From: Micromonospora sp. Llam0
GTDB taxonomy: Bacteria; Actinomycetota; Actinomycetes; Mycobacteriales; Micromonosporaceae
Assembly (NCBI RefSeq): GCF_003751085.1
Contig: NZ_RJJY01000002.1
Coordinates: forward strand, 1-64,000
Direction of reading: 5' to 3'
Length of the DNA: 64,000 nt
Positions 26,221-34,533 of the stretch are shown piece by piece. Under the pieces are notes generated by a model. That model ran no database searches, was not told the origin of the DNA, and was given only the letters and a program-made list of their open reading frames with translations. Within the stretch, counting starts at the first letter, position 1, and the number at the start of each line of letters is the position of its first letter. A program made the translations under genes and the position numbers.

Positions 26221-27042
26221 ATGCACATTCGACGGTTGACGCATGCCGGAATCGGCGTCGTCGCCGCGCTCTCGCTCGCGGTCTCCGGCTGCGGCGGCAC
26301 GGCTGACACCGACGCACCCGCCACCGACAGCAGCACCGAGGCCGGTGCCGCCGACGACCGGGGTGACGCCACGGAGGCGATCGCCGCCGCCACCGCGAAG
26401 AGCACCGAGGAGAGCGCCCGGCTCACCATGAGCCTGGGCACTGAGACCGACGGCGTCCTGATGGAGGTCGTCGGCGACGTCGACCCCGCCAGTGACAAGT
26501 CGAACATCGAGATCAGCATGGGTGCCGACGACGACACGGTGAGCATCGTTCTTCGCCAGCTCGGCACCGACATCTACATGCAGCTCGGCGGCACGGACAT
26601 GGCCGAGCTCGCCGACGTGTGGATGAAGTCGGACACGTCGAAGCTTCCCGCTGGTGCCGGCTTCAGCATGATGCCGACCGGTGACCCGGCCGAGATGATC
26701 GGCAGCGTCGCCGAGGCCGAGTGGTCCTCCGACACCGAGATCACCGGCTCGATCGACATGACCCAGTCGCCGAGCGCCGACGAGGAGATGCTCGCCGACC
26801 TGGGTGACGCCGCCAAGGCGGTGCCGTTCACCGCGACCCTCGACGCCGAGGGCCGGCTGGTCGAGATGGTCATCGACCTGGAAAGCGTGTCGGCCACCTC
26901 CGGCACCATCACCATCGGGTACGCCAACTTCGGCACCATCACCATCGGGTACGCCAACTTCGGCGAGCCGGTGACCGTCGAGGAGCCGGACGGCGAGATC
27001 ATCGACATGTCGGACGACATGCTGGACATGTTCGACGTCTGA
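26221..27042 (+). CDS. LppX/LprG-like lipoprotein, paralogue B
   Basis: ATG 26221 starts a 273-residue protein with lipobox LAVSGC. The order of segments parallels paralogue A (DDRGDATEAIAAATAKSTEE; ADVWMKSDTSKLPAGAGF; AEWSSDTEITGSIDM; TLDAEGRLVEMVIDL). A ten-residue stretch, GTITIGYANF, is perfectly duplicated near residues 228-247. A strong hairpin terminator follows at 27071. A lipid-carrier or envelope role is inferred from the fold family only. Confidence 0.87.
   Translation: MHIRRLTHAGIGVVAALSLAVSGCGGTADTDAPATDSSTEAGAADDRGDATEAIAAATAKSTEESARLTMSLGTETDGVLMEVVGDVDPASDKSNIEISMGADDDTVSIVLRQLGTDIYMQLGGTDMAELADVWMKSDTSKLPAGAGFSMMPTGDPAEMIGSVAEAEWSSDTEITGSIDMTQSPSADEEMLADLGDAAKAVPFTATLDAEGRLVEMVIDLESVSATSGTITIGYANFGTITIGYANFGEPVTVEEPDGEIIDMSDDMLDMFDV
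26901..26960. repeat. 30-bp perfect in-frame tandem duplication
   Basis: The 30-bp unit at 26901-26930 is repeated without a mismatch at 26931-26960, adding ten residues to a beta-strand region of the lipoprotein. Perfect identity points to a recent event. Confidence 0.95.
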
Positions 27043-27070
27043 CCGACCGGCAGCGCCTGTCCGACCGACG

Positions 27071-27102
27071 GTGCGGGGCCACCCACTGGGGTGGCCCCGC
27101 AC
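27071..27102 (+). terminator. Hairpin terminator after the lipoprotein pair
   Basis: GTGCGGGGCCACCC (27071-27084) pairs perfectly over 14 bp with GGGTGGCCCCGCAC (27089-27102) around an ACTG loop. There is no long T-run, as is common in actinomycete terminators. Confidence 0.85.
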
Positions 27103-27242
27103 TTGCTACCCAGCGGTCATCATGATCACTTGACGCTGAGCTGGGCGACACGCGGGCACCAGGCCGAATTTTCGTCATCTGATCATGGAGGCGGCGGCGG
27201 CCAGGCGGGTCAGCGAGGGCTCAGCGGCGGCAGCCGGGTGGG

Positions 27243-28268
27243 TCAGCGCAGCGGCTGGCCGACGGAGTGCAGGTGGCGCAGCGCCTCGGCGTACGAGTCG
27301 ATCAACCCGGCCTCGGTGTACGGCAGGTCGCGTTCCTGGCAGTAGCCGCGCACGATCGGTTGGGCGTACCGCAGATGCGGCCGCGGCATGCTGGGGAACA
27401 GGTGGTGCTCGATCTGGTAGTTGAGCCCACCGAGCAGCAGGTCGACGAACCAGCCACCGCGCACGTTGCGGGAGGTCAGCACCTGCTTGCGCAGGAAGTC
27501 CAGGTCGTCGTCCGGGCCGAACATCGGCATCCCCTTGTGGTTCGGCGCGAACGCGCACCCCATGTAGAGACCCCACAGCGCCTGGTGCAGCGCGATGAAG
27601 GCCACCGCCCGCAGCGGCGACAGCACCGCGAAGACGATCCCGAGGTACGCGGCGGTGTGCGCCGCCAGCAGCACCCCTTCCACGACGCGCCGCTTCACCG
27701 GGCCGTTGATCACCGACCGGACGCTGGCCACCCGTAGCGACAGGCCTTCGAGCAGCAGCATCGGGAAGAACAGGTACGCCTGCCGGCGGGCCAGCCAGCG
27801 GCCGAATCCCCGGGTCGCGGCGGCCTGCTCCTCGGTCCAGACCAGCGCCCCGGCTCCGACGTCCGGGTCGTCGTCGACGTGGTTCGGGTTGGCGTGGTGC
27901 CGGGTGTGCTTGTCCATCCACCAGCCGTAGCCGAGCCCGACCCCGAGATTGCCGAGCAGCAGGCCGGCGGTCTCACTGGCCCGCCGGGTGCGGAACATCT
28001 GCCGGTGTCCGGCGTCGTGGCCGAGGAACGCCACCTGGGTGGCGGCGACCGCCAGCCCGACGGCGGTCAGCAGCTGCCACCAGCTGTCCCCGCCGGCCAG
28101 CAGCACCGCCCAGCCGGCCAGGTAGGCCCCGACGGTCAGCACGATCCGGGCGGCGTACCAGGCGGGTCGGCGGTCCAGCAGCCCGACCTGACTCACCCGC
28201 CGCGACAGGTCGGCGTAGTCGCTGCCCCGTGGGCGGGGGCTGGTACGGGTGGGTGCGGCAGCAGTCAT
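27243..28268 (-). CDS. Acyl-lipid fatty-acid desaturase
   Basis: A 341-residue membrane di-iron desaturase. Three histidine boxes are visible: HDAGHRQMF, KHTRHH and QIEHHLFPSMPR. The third has the QxxHH form of front-end/acyl-lipid desaturases. Several hydrophobic segments flank them. It introduces double bonds into membrane acyl chains, using ferredoxin or a similar donor; no donor gene adjoins. It is isolated, with its promoter probably in the 227-bp gap to 28496. Confidence 0.92.
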   Translation of the reverse strand: MTAAAPTRTSPRPRGSDYADLSRRVSQVGLLDRRPAWYAARIVLTVGAYLAGWAVLLAGGDSWWQLLTAVGLAVAATQVAFLGHDAGHRQMFRTRRASETAGLLLGNLGVGLGYGWWMDKHTRHHANPNHVDDDPDVGAGALVWTEEQAAATRGFGRWLARRQAYLFFPMLLLEGLSLRVASVRSVINGPVKRRVVEGVLLAAHTAAYLGIVFAVLSPLRAVAFIALHQALWGLYMGCAFAPNHKGMPMFGPDDDLDFLRKQVLTSRNVRGGWFVDLLLGGLNYQIEHHLFPSMPRPHLRYAQPIVRGYCQERDLPYTEAGLIDSYAEALRHLHSVGQPLR

Positions 28269-28495
28269 CGAATGCCTTCCGTGGCTAACCCGGCCCGTCG
28301 GGCCGGCGATTCCGGGGTGGCGGTACCAGGGTGGTGGCCGTGCCTAAAAATAGTGGCCGTGCCGGGGGTGGTGGCTGGTGCCGGGGTGGCGATGCCGGGC
28401 TTGCAGCACCGGCGGCGTTTCCAGTCTGCGGGGATCCATGGCGCAGGGTAATCCTGTCTGCCCCCGGAACCCGGGTGACGCTAGCCCCCTCCCGG

Positions 28496-31400
28496 TCAGG
28501 TCATCCGGCCGACAACAGTACGCAGTCTGCGCAGATCCCGGCGTCGGCGCTCGTAGGTGACCGCCAAGGTGATCAACGCCAGACCGCCGACGGCCAGGAA
28601 GCTCCACCGGGGCAGCAGGTCCCAGACGGCGACGAGTTCCCGCAGCGCGAGGACCGTCAGCACCGCACCGCCGATCATCACCGGGGCCTGTCGGCGGTAC
28701 GCCGCACCGACCAGCACCACCGCCACCGCCCCGGTCCCGAGCAGGAGCCGGCGCACCGGCTGGCCGTCGGCGACCAGCACCGAGCCGAGGCTGGGCAGCA
28801 GGGCGGCGGCCAGGCCGGGGGCGTACCCGAGCCAGCTGGAACGCTGCGGGTGGGCGCGCAGGGTCAGCCAGCCGACGCCGAGCGCGGCGAGGGCCAGCGG
28901 CAGCGTGTACGCCTCGGTCAGCGCCACCTGTGCGCTGCTCAGCAGCAGCCACCAGGCGACGATCTCGCTGGCCAGGGCTGTCATGGCCAGCACCCACGGT
29001 CGGTGCGGTACCGCCGGCCGTTCGCCTGGCCGCAGCGGCACCGGGTAGGCGGTCGCCAGCAGAGCCCGGGCACCCAGCACGACACCCCACAGGGTGCATA
29101 CCCCGGCGGCGTACCGGGCCGAGCCGACCGTCATCAGCAGGGCCGCGCCGGCGGCGGCGTGCCCGGCTACCTCGACGCCGATCGACTCGGCCCGCCCCCG
29201 TACGCCCCCGGTGGTCAGCCGGAGGGTCAGCACCGCGCCGACGGACAGGGCCAGTGCGGCGACGGCGAGGACCGCGTACCCGCCGACCCGGACCGGCAGG
29301 TCGGCGGCGCGCACGGCGGTCGCGGCGAGAACACCGCCGGCGACCACAGCGACGACTCCGCCGGCCACCCGCACCGGGGTGCGGCGACCCGCCGCGCCGA
29401 TCCCGGCGGCGCAGGCCACCACGGCGGCCAGCGCGGTCAGGGTGCTGACCCGGGTGGGCAGCAGACCGGCCAACCCGGCCCCGGCCAGCGGGGCACCGAC
29501 CAGCAGGGTGACCGCCACCTGCGGCGCGGCGGTGGACCGGGCGGCGACCACCAGCCCCGCGAGTCCGGCGGCGAGGCTGAGTGCCGGCACCACCGGCCAT
29601 GGCGTTCCGGCGCTGGCCAGGGCGGCCAGCAGGGCGGCCAGGGCGACCGGGCCGCCGGCCAGCACCGCGTACCGCGACCGGTGGCCGGCCACGGCTGCCA
29701 CGGTGACGGCGGCGGCGAGCACGGCCAGGGTGACCGCCCCGGCGGCGGGGACCGACACCGGCAGCGCCGGGCTGAGTCCCGTCCCGGCCGGTACGCCGGC
29801 CCAGCTGGCGTCCAGCCAGCGGTACGGGGTGAGCAGCAGCGACGCCAGTACCGGCAGGGTGCTGACCGCCGCCGGCAGCGCCAGCGCTGCGGCGACGCCG
29901 GTCAGCAGCACTCGCAGCACGCCACGCGGGACGAGGGTCGCGGCGACGGCCAGCAGCAGCGCCGCTGCGGCGGCGTACCCGCCGGTGGACTCCCCCGGCG
30001 CGTACGGCACTGTGCCGGTGGCCGGCGCGACGAGGGTGCCGACGACGGTGACCGGCAGCGCCGCCCCGGCGTACCAGAGGTATCCGGGCCACCAGCGGCG
30101 GACCGCGACCAGCGCGACCGGCAGCCCGATCGCGGCGGCCGCCCCGGCGCGGGCCGGCCAGCCCGCCGACGTGTCGAGGGTGTGCACGGCGAGCGCGACG
30201 AGGACGGGCCAGCCGGCCACCGCGACGGCGACGCCGAGGCCGCCGATCGGGGCCTGCCACCAGCGGGCCTCAGGGCGCAGCAGGGCGCGGCGGGCGACGG
30301 CGGCGACGGCGACCGCAGTGCCGACCACGACCGCGACGGCGGTCGTGGCAACGGCCGGTCGGCCGGCGCTGACCAGCAGCGCGTGGCCGGTCAGCAGGGC
30401 GGCGACGGCCGCGCTGGGCAACGCGACGACGGCGTGACGCGACCGGGCGGCCGGTACCGCCGCCACCGCCCCACCGGCCAGGCCGCCGACGGCGACCGCC
30501 CACCAGGGCACCGGGATCGCCGCCGGTACGGTCAGCAGCCCGGCGGCGGCCCCGACGGTGATCAGCATCGGCCGGACCGCCCGGGGCAGCAGCAGGATCA
30601 GCGCGCCGGTGACCGCGACGACGGCGAACGGCAACTGCCAGTCGCCGGGCGCGTCGACCGGGCCGGCGCCGGCCCGCCACAGCGGGCGGGCCGCCGCGAT
30701 GCCTTCGGCTGCGACGGCCAGAGCAGTCAGCAGTACGCCGACCCCGAGCAGCCCGGTCACCAGCAGCGCTCCCGCCCACGGCCCGCTGCGGACCACCGCC
30801 GGCAGCCGGCCGCGCAGGTACCGGCCGGCGAAGGCGAGCCCGACGGCGGTGCCGGCGACGATGGCCAGCGCCAGCGACGGCGCCGGTTCGGTGCCGGCCC
30901 GGACCACGGCGATGGTGACCGCCGGCGCCAGCCCGGCCAGGCTGATCGCCAGCAGCGCCGGTACGCCGGTGAGCCGGCCGGCGACGACCAGCACGGCGGC
31001 GACGGCCAGCAGCGGCAGCCCGGCCAGGGCGGGGGCGCCGGCCGGGTGGCCGAGGACGACGGCGGTCAGGGCGGCGATCCCGGCGGCGGTCAGCGCCGCG
31101 CCGACGGCCACCCAGCCGGTGATCCGCAGCGCCAGCCGGGCCGGCGGGGTGAGCGCGATCATCGCCAGGGTGCCCAGGGCGGTGCCGAGCAGCAGCAGGG
31201 TGGTGCCGGCGGCGTCGGCGCGCAGGTCGACGGCGAGCAGCGGCAGCACGGGTTGCGCGGCGAGCAGTGCGGCGAAGCGGGCCGCCGCCAGGCCGGTGAT
31301 CAGGTGGTAGCCGGCGGCGACCAGACCGGTGACCGCGAAGGTCACGGCGGCGTACCGGGCGGCGGGCAGGTCGGCGGCGCCGAACAGGTCGACGTAGCGG

Positions 31401-32014
31401 GCGGCGTAGCCGTCGAGCAACACCAGCAGCAGGCCGAGCGCGGCGAACGTCTCGGCGGTGCCGCGCAGGCCGCGCCAGGTGGCCAGCAGCGGCAGGGCGA
31501 GCCATACGGCGGTGACGCCGGCCAGGATCGCGGCCCGGCCGCCGACGCCGACGCTGGCCCAGGCGACCGCGGTGAAGACGATCGCGGCGGTGCCGAGCAG
31601 CAGTCCACCGAGGACGAATAGGATGGTCTGCACGGTACGGGTGGAGGTCTCCGGCCGTACCGAGGGCGTCGCGGCCGGACCCGGCTGGCTCGCGGCGACC
31701 GGCCCTGGCGGCGGGCCGACCGGCGCGGCGGTCGGTCGGGCCGGTGGGACGGCCGTCGCCCGTACCGCCGCCTGCACCTGGACCGCGAACTGCTGCCGGC
31801 GGACCTGCGCGGCGTGCAACTGCGCACTCAGCGTGGCCCACGCCGCCCGGGCATGTTCGACGCGGGCGGCCAGCCCGGCGATCTCGCCGTCGAGCCGGAT
31901 CACCTCGGCGGCGACCGGGTCGGGCCCCCGGCCGCAGCCCGGGCAGCCGGCGGCGAGACTCGCCGGCGTGCCGCAGGCCGGGCACGGGTAGTGGGCTGTC
32001 GCGGTACTGCTCAT
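28496..32014 (-). CDS. Giant polytopic membrane protein (SCO7613-like)
   Basis: A 1172-residue protein. An N-terminal zinc ribbon (CPACG...CPGCG, residues 11-27) is followed by a coiled coil (about 35-80) and a Pro-rich linker. From about residue 130 to the end there are dozens of hydrophobic segments separated by short loops. It matches the pattern of actinobacterial SCO7613-type membrane proteins of unknown function. The final 30 residues are basic and cytoplasmic. Long open frames on the opposite strand are artefacts of its composition. It stands alone. Confidence 0.85.
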   Translation of the reverse strand: MSSTATAHYPCPACGTPASLAAGCPGCGRGPDPVAAEVIRLDGEIAGLAARVEHARAAWATLSAQLHAAQVRRQQFAVQVQAAVRATAVPPARPTAAPVGPPPGPVAASQPGPAATPSVRPETSTRTVQTILFVLGGLLLGTAAIVFTAVAWASVGVGGRAAILAGVTAVWLALPLLATWRGLRGTAETFAALGLLLVLLDGYAARYVDLFGAADLPAARYAAVTFAVTGLVAAGYHLITGLAAARFAALLAAQPVLPLLAVDLRADAAGTTLLLLGTALGTLAMIALTPPARLALRITGWVAVGAALTAAGIAALTAVVLGHPAGAPALAGLPLLAVAAVLVVAGRLTGVPALLAISLAGLAPAVTIAVVRAGTEPAPSLALAIVAGTAVGLAFAGRYLRGRLPAVVRSGPWAGALLVTGLLGVGVLLTALAVAAEGIAAARPLWRAGAGPVDAPGDWQLPFAVVAVTGALILLLPRAVRPMLITVGAAAGLLTVPAAIPVPWWAVAVGGLAGGAVAAVPAARSRHAVVALPSAAVAALLTGHALLVSAGRPAVATTAVAVVVGTAVAVAAVARRALLRPEARWWQAPIGGLGVAVAVAGWPVLVALAVHTLDTSAGWPARAGAAAAIGLPVALVAVRRWWPGYLWYAGAALPVTVVGTLVAPATGTVPYAPGESTGGYAAAAALLLAVAATLVPRGVLRVLLTGVAAALALPAAVSTLPVLASLLLTPYRWLDASWAGVPAGTGLSPALPVSVPAAGAVTLAVLAAAVTVAAVAGHRSRYAVLAGGPVALAALLAALASAGTPWPVVPALSLAAGLAGLVVAARSTAAPQVAVTLLVGAPLAGAGLAGLLPTRVSTLTALAAVVACAAGIGAAGRRTPVRVAGGVVAVVAGGVLAATAVRAADLPVRVGGYAVLAVAALALSVGAVLTLRLTTGGVRGRAESIGVEVAGHAAAGAALLMTVGSARYAAGVCTLWGVVLGARALLATAYPVPLRPGERPAVPHRPWVLAMTALASEIVAWWLLLSSAQVALTEAYTLPLALAALGVGWLTLRAHPQRSSWLGYAPGLAAALLPSLGSVLVADGQPVRRLLLGTGAVAVVLVGAAYRRQAPVMIGGAVLTVLALRELVAVWDLLPRWSFLAVGGLALITLAVTYERRRRDLRRLRTVVGRMT

Positions 32015-32140
32015 GACCGCATCGTCGTCGCCCGGCCGGTGCGGCCGACAGAGTGCGGGTACTCAGTCCGACCGAGGGGACTATCCGGTAACAGCCGGTT
32101 CAGGAACAGTTCGACCCCGAACGGACGACTGATAGACAGC

Positions 32141-32461
32141 TCAGGGCCGAGTGTGGTCGTACACCCACCGGGCGTAATCGGGATTGCCGGCTTCGATGAC
32201 GGCAACCAGGATCTCGGGTACGTCGTAGGGGTGCGCGGTGCGGAGATAGGTGACCAGTGGGTCGCTACGGTCGGTGGCGGTCTTGAACTGCACAGACCAC
32301 TCCTTCGTGGTCTCCACCCGGCCTTCCCACCAGTAGGTGCTGGCCACCGGACCACCGATCTGGGCGCAGGCGGCGAACCGGCCGGCCACCGCGGATGCGG
32401 CAAGCACCTCGGCGACCGAGCGGGCATCCACCACCGTCGTCACAACGGAGATTTGATCCAC
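32141..32461 (-). CDS. cutA: CutA-like divalent cation tolerance protein
   Basis: A 106-residue PII-like trimeric protein from GTG 32461. Conserved elements are ACAQIGGPVASTYWWEGRVE and DVPEILVAVIEAGNPDYARW. CutA is linked to copper tolerance in E. coli, although its biochemical role is debated. It ends the minus-strand run with the acyltransferase and patatin genes (11-bp gap to 32472). Confidence 0.93.
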   Translation of the reverse strand: MDQISVVTTVVDARSVAEVLAASAVAGRFAACAQIGGPVASTYWWEGRVETTKEWSVQFKTATDRSDPLVTYLRTAHPYDVPEILVAVIEAGNPDYARWVYDHTRP

Positions 32462-32471
32462 GGGGCGAACC

Positions 32472-33494
32472 CTACGCCCTCAAGGTGTCCGAACGGTTCT
32501 TCTCGATCCACAAATCGATCCGCGCCCACCAGTCGTAGAGCCATTCGATGCGTTCGTCACGGCCGGCCGGGATCTCCTCGGGCGGCACCGACCAGAACCG
32601 CATCACGATCCGTTTGTCCATCGGCAGTTCCCGCCACACATCGGCGCCGGTCAGCATCCGGTCCAGGCCGGTGTGCGCGACGAAGATGACGCCCGCGTCG
32701 GGGGCCGCGTCCAGCGCGGCGAGCAGGCCGCCGGGGCGCGGTGCCAGGACGTGCCGCATCGACTCGGCGCGGGCCGCCATCCCGTGCAGTCCCAACGCGT
32801 GCAGCCGCTCGATGGCCCGGCTGCGCCGGCCCGGGGTGAAGTTGCCGCCCTCGGGGAAGATCACGAACGCGTCGTTGGCGTCCAGCCCGGTCGCCAGGTG
32901 CGCGATCTGGGTCTCGACCGGCTCGGCGCGCCGGTCACCGGGGGCGATGAACCGGTTGGGCAGCCGGTTGAGCAGCACATCGATCGCCGGATCCCACTGC
33001 AGGGTCTCCTTGAGCACGATCCGCGGCTCCCGGTCGAACCAGTTGACCAGGCCGTGGATCAGGATGAACGAGTCACCCGGGCCGGCATGCCGGGACACCA
33101 CCAGTTCGGGACGGCCGGGCAGCGCGGTGTCCGGATCGGTGCCGACCACGTCGATGCTCAGCCGCAACGCCCAGCGGGCGTGCCAGAAGAAGAACGTCAG
33201 GAACCAACCGGTCAGCACGTAGTGGGCGCGTTGGAAGGCCGGGCTGCGGATCTTCCAGCCGCAGCCGGAGGCCAGCCAGAGTCCAAAGAGGGCGACCAGC
33301 GCGGCGGCGTCCCACAGCAGATAGACCACGGCGACCCAGAACAGCCGCAACACCCGCAGCCGGCCGGGCACCAGCAGCGAGGCGGCCGCGGCCAGGAAGA
33401 CCCAGAACGGCAGCGTGGTGAGCACCGCTGCGGCGAGCAGCGGTACGGCCGGGACGAGCAGTGCCCGGCGTACCCAGCGGGGTGGCAGCGGCAT
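32472..33494 (-). CDS. Lysophospholipid acyltransferase-family protein
   Basis: ATG 33494 overlaps the patatin stop (TGATG). The 340-residue protein has N-terminal membrane helices and a glycerol-phosphate acyltransferase-like core. The HxxxxD motif is RHAGPGDSF and the later FPEGGNFTPGRR fits the acceptor-binding motif. Membrane-bound acyl transfer to a lysolipid is the likely reaction. Coupling with a patatin-type lipase suggests phospholipid deacylation-reacylation. Confidence 0.85.
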   Translation of the reverse strand: MPLPPRWVRRALLVPAVPLLAAAVLTTLPFWVFLAAAASLLVPGRLRVLRLFWVAVVYLLWDAAALVALFGLWLASGCGWKIRSPAFQRAHYVLTGWFLTFFFWHARWALRLSIDVVGTDPDTALPGRPELVVSRHAGPGDSFILIHGLVNWFDREPRIVLKETLQWDPAIDVLLNRLPNRFIAPGDRRAEPVETQIAHLATGLDANDAFVIFPEGGNFTPGRRSRAIERLHALGLHGMAARAESMRHVLAPRPGGLLAALDAAPDAGVIFVAHTGLDRMLTGADVWRELPMDKRIVMRFWSVPPEEIPAGRDERIEWLYDWWARIDLWIEKNRSDTLRA

Positions 33495-34339
33495 CAGCAA
33501 CCGGCCACGTTGGTCTTGAGGTAGCGCCGCGAGGCGGTGTAGGCGCGGCTGATCCGGCGGCCGACAGCGGTCATGTCCCGGTACGCCCAGGGTGTGTCGT
33601 CACGTGTCTCTCCCCCACCGGTCGGCAGTACGTGCACCTCCACATCGTGACCGAGCGCCGCCAGTTCCCGGGCGAACCGGTGCCGGCGGGCGATCTCGAA
33701 GGCGACCTGGGCGACCTCCCAGGGCCGCCGGGGCGCGCTGAGTGGCCGCTCGATCCGGCCGACCTGGAGCACGAAGACCCGCTTCGCCCCGGCCTCGACG
33801 GCCTTGCCGATCGGGATCGAGTTGACGATCCCGCCGTCGATGAAGTGCTCGCCGTCGATCTCGGCCGGGGGCAGCAGGCCGGGCACCGCGGCCGAGGCGA
33901 GCACGGCCGGCACCACCGGGCCGGTGTCGAACCAGTGTTCGGCGGCGCGTTCGATGCTGGCGGCACAGCAGTGGAACGGCACGGCCAGGTCGGCGAAGGT
34001 GGTGGTGTCGCCGAGTTCGGCCTCCAGCAGCCGGCGCAGCGGCCGTGGCGAGTGCAGGTGGGTACGGGCGGCGAACCGGCGCAGTTGGCGGGCCATCGAG
34101 TCGCCGTACACCTCGCTGGCCTCCGGGGAGGCCCAGAGCCGGACCAGCCGCAGGGTGACCGCCTCGGAGGGGTCGGCGGCGACCAGTACGCCGTTCACCG
34201 CGCCGATCGAGGTGCCGACGACGAGATCGGGCTCGATTCCGGAGCGAAACAGGGCACGCAGCATGCCGACCTCGACCGCGCCGAGCACCCCGCCGCCGCC
34301 CAGTACGAAGGCGACCGGACCGTTGACCATGGCGTTCAT
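33494..34339 (-). CDS. Patatin-like phospholipase
   Basis: A 281-residue Ser-Asp dyad lipase. The oxyanion loop is LGGGGVLGAVEVG, the nucleophile elbow GTSIG and the catalytic Asp in DGGIVNSIPIG. ATG 34339 is used; ATG 34330 is equally possible. It is translated together with the acyltransferase downstream. Its promoter region faces the Ser/Thr kinase. Confidence 0.92.
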   Translation of the reverse strand: MNAMVNGPVAFVLGGGGVLGAVEVGMLRALFRSGIEPDLVVGTSIGAVNGVLVAADPSEAVTLRLVRLWASPEASEVYGDSMARQLRRFAARTHLHSPRPLRRLLEAELGDTTTFADLAVPFHCCAASIERAAEHWFDTGPVVPAVLASAAVPGLLPPAEIDGEHFIDGGIVNSIPIGKAVEAGAKRVFVLQVGRIERPLSAPRRPWEVAQVAFEIARRHRFARELAALGHDVEVHVLPTGGGETRDDTPWAYRDMTAVGRRISRAYTASRRYLKTNVAGC

Positions 34340-34468
34340 CCTGGCACGGGCCCGTCGGCCGCCGGTCAGGGTCGGCCGACCGCCCGGGCTCGGTCGGAAT
34401 TACCGGCTCATCGGCAATGCCTACCTATGTCGGGTTAAATGATAAATGTTCGCCTGTTTAACGTGCCG

Positions 34469-34485
34469 TTGACAGGACGTGTCAA
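34469..34485. promoter_or_regulatory. Inverted repeat TTGACA-N5-TGTCAA before the kinase
   Basis: Perfect 6-bp arms at 34469-34474 and 34480-34485 lie 49 bp before the kinase start. The left arm also equals a consensus -35 hexamer. It may be an operator overlapping the kinase promoter; no clear -10 was found. Confidence 0.5.
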
Positions 34486-34533
34486 TTCGCGCAGCCTGAT
34501 ACGACCTCCACTCCCCAGGCAGGTGCGACAACG

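Noticed and set aside
28331..31621. 1096-codon open frame on the plus strand
   Set aside because: It is antisense to the polytopic membrane protein and is dominated by Gly, Gln, Asp and Arg from GC-rich codons read in the wrong frame.
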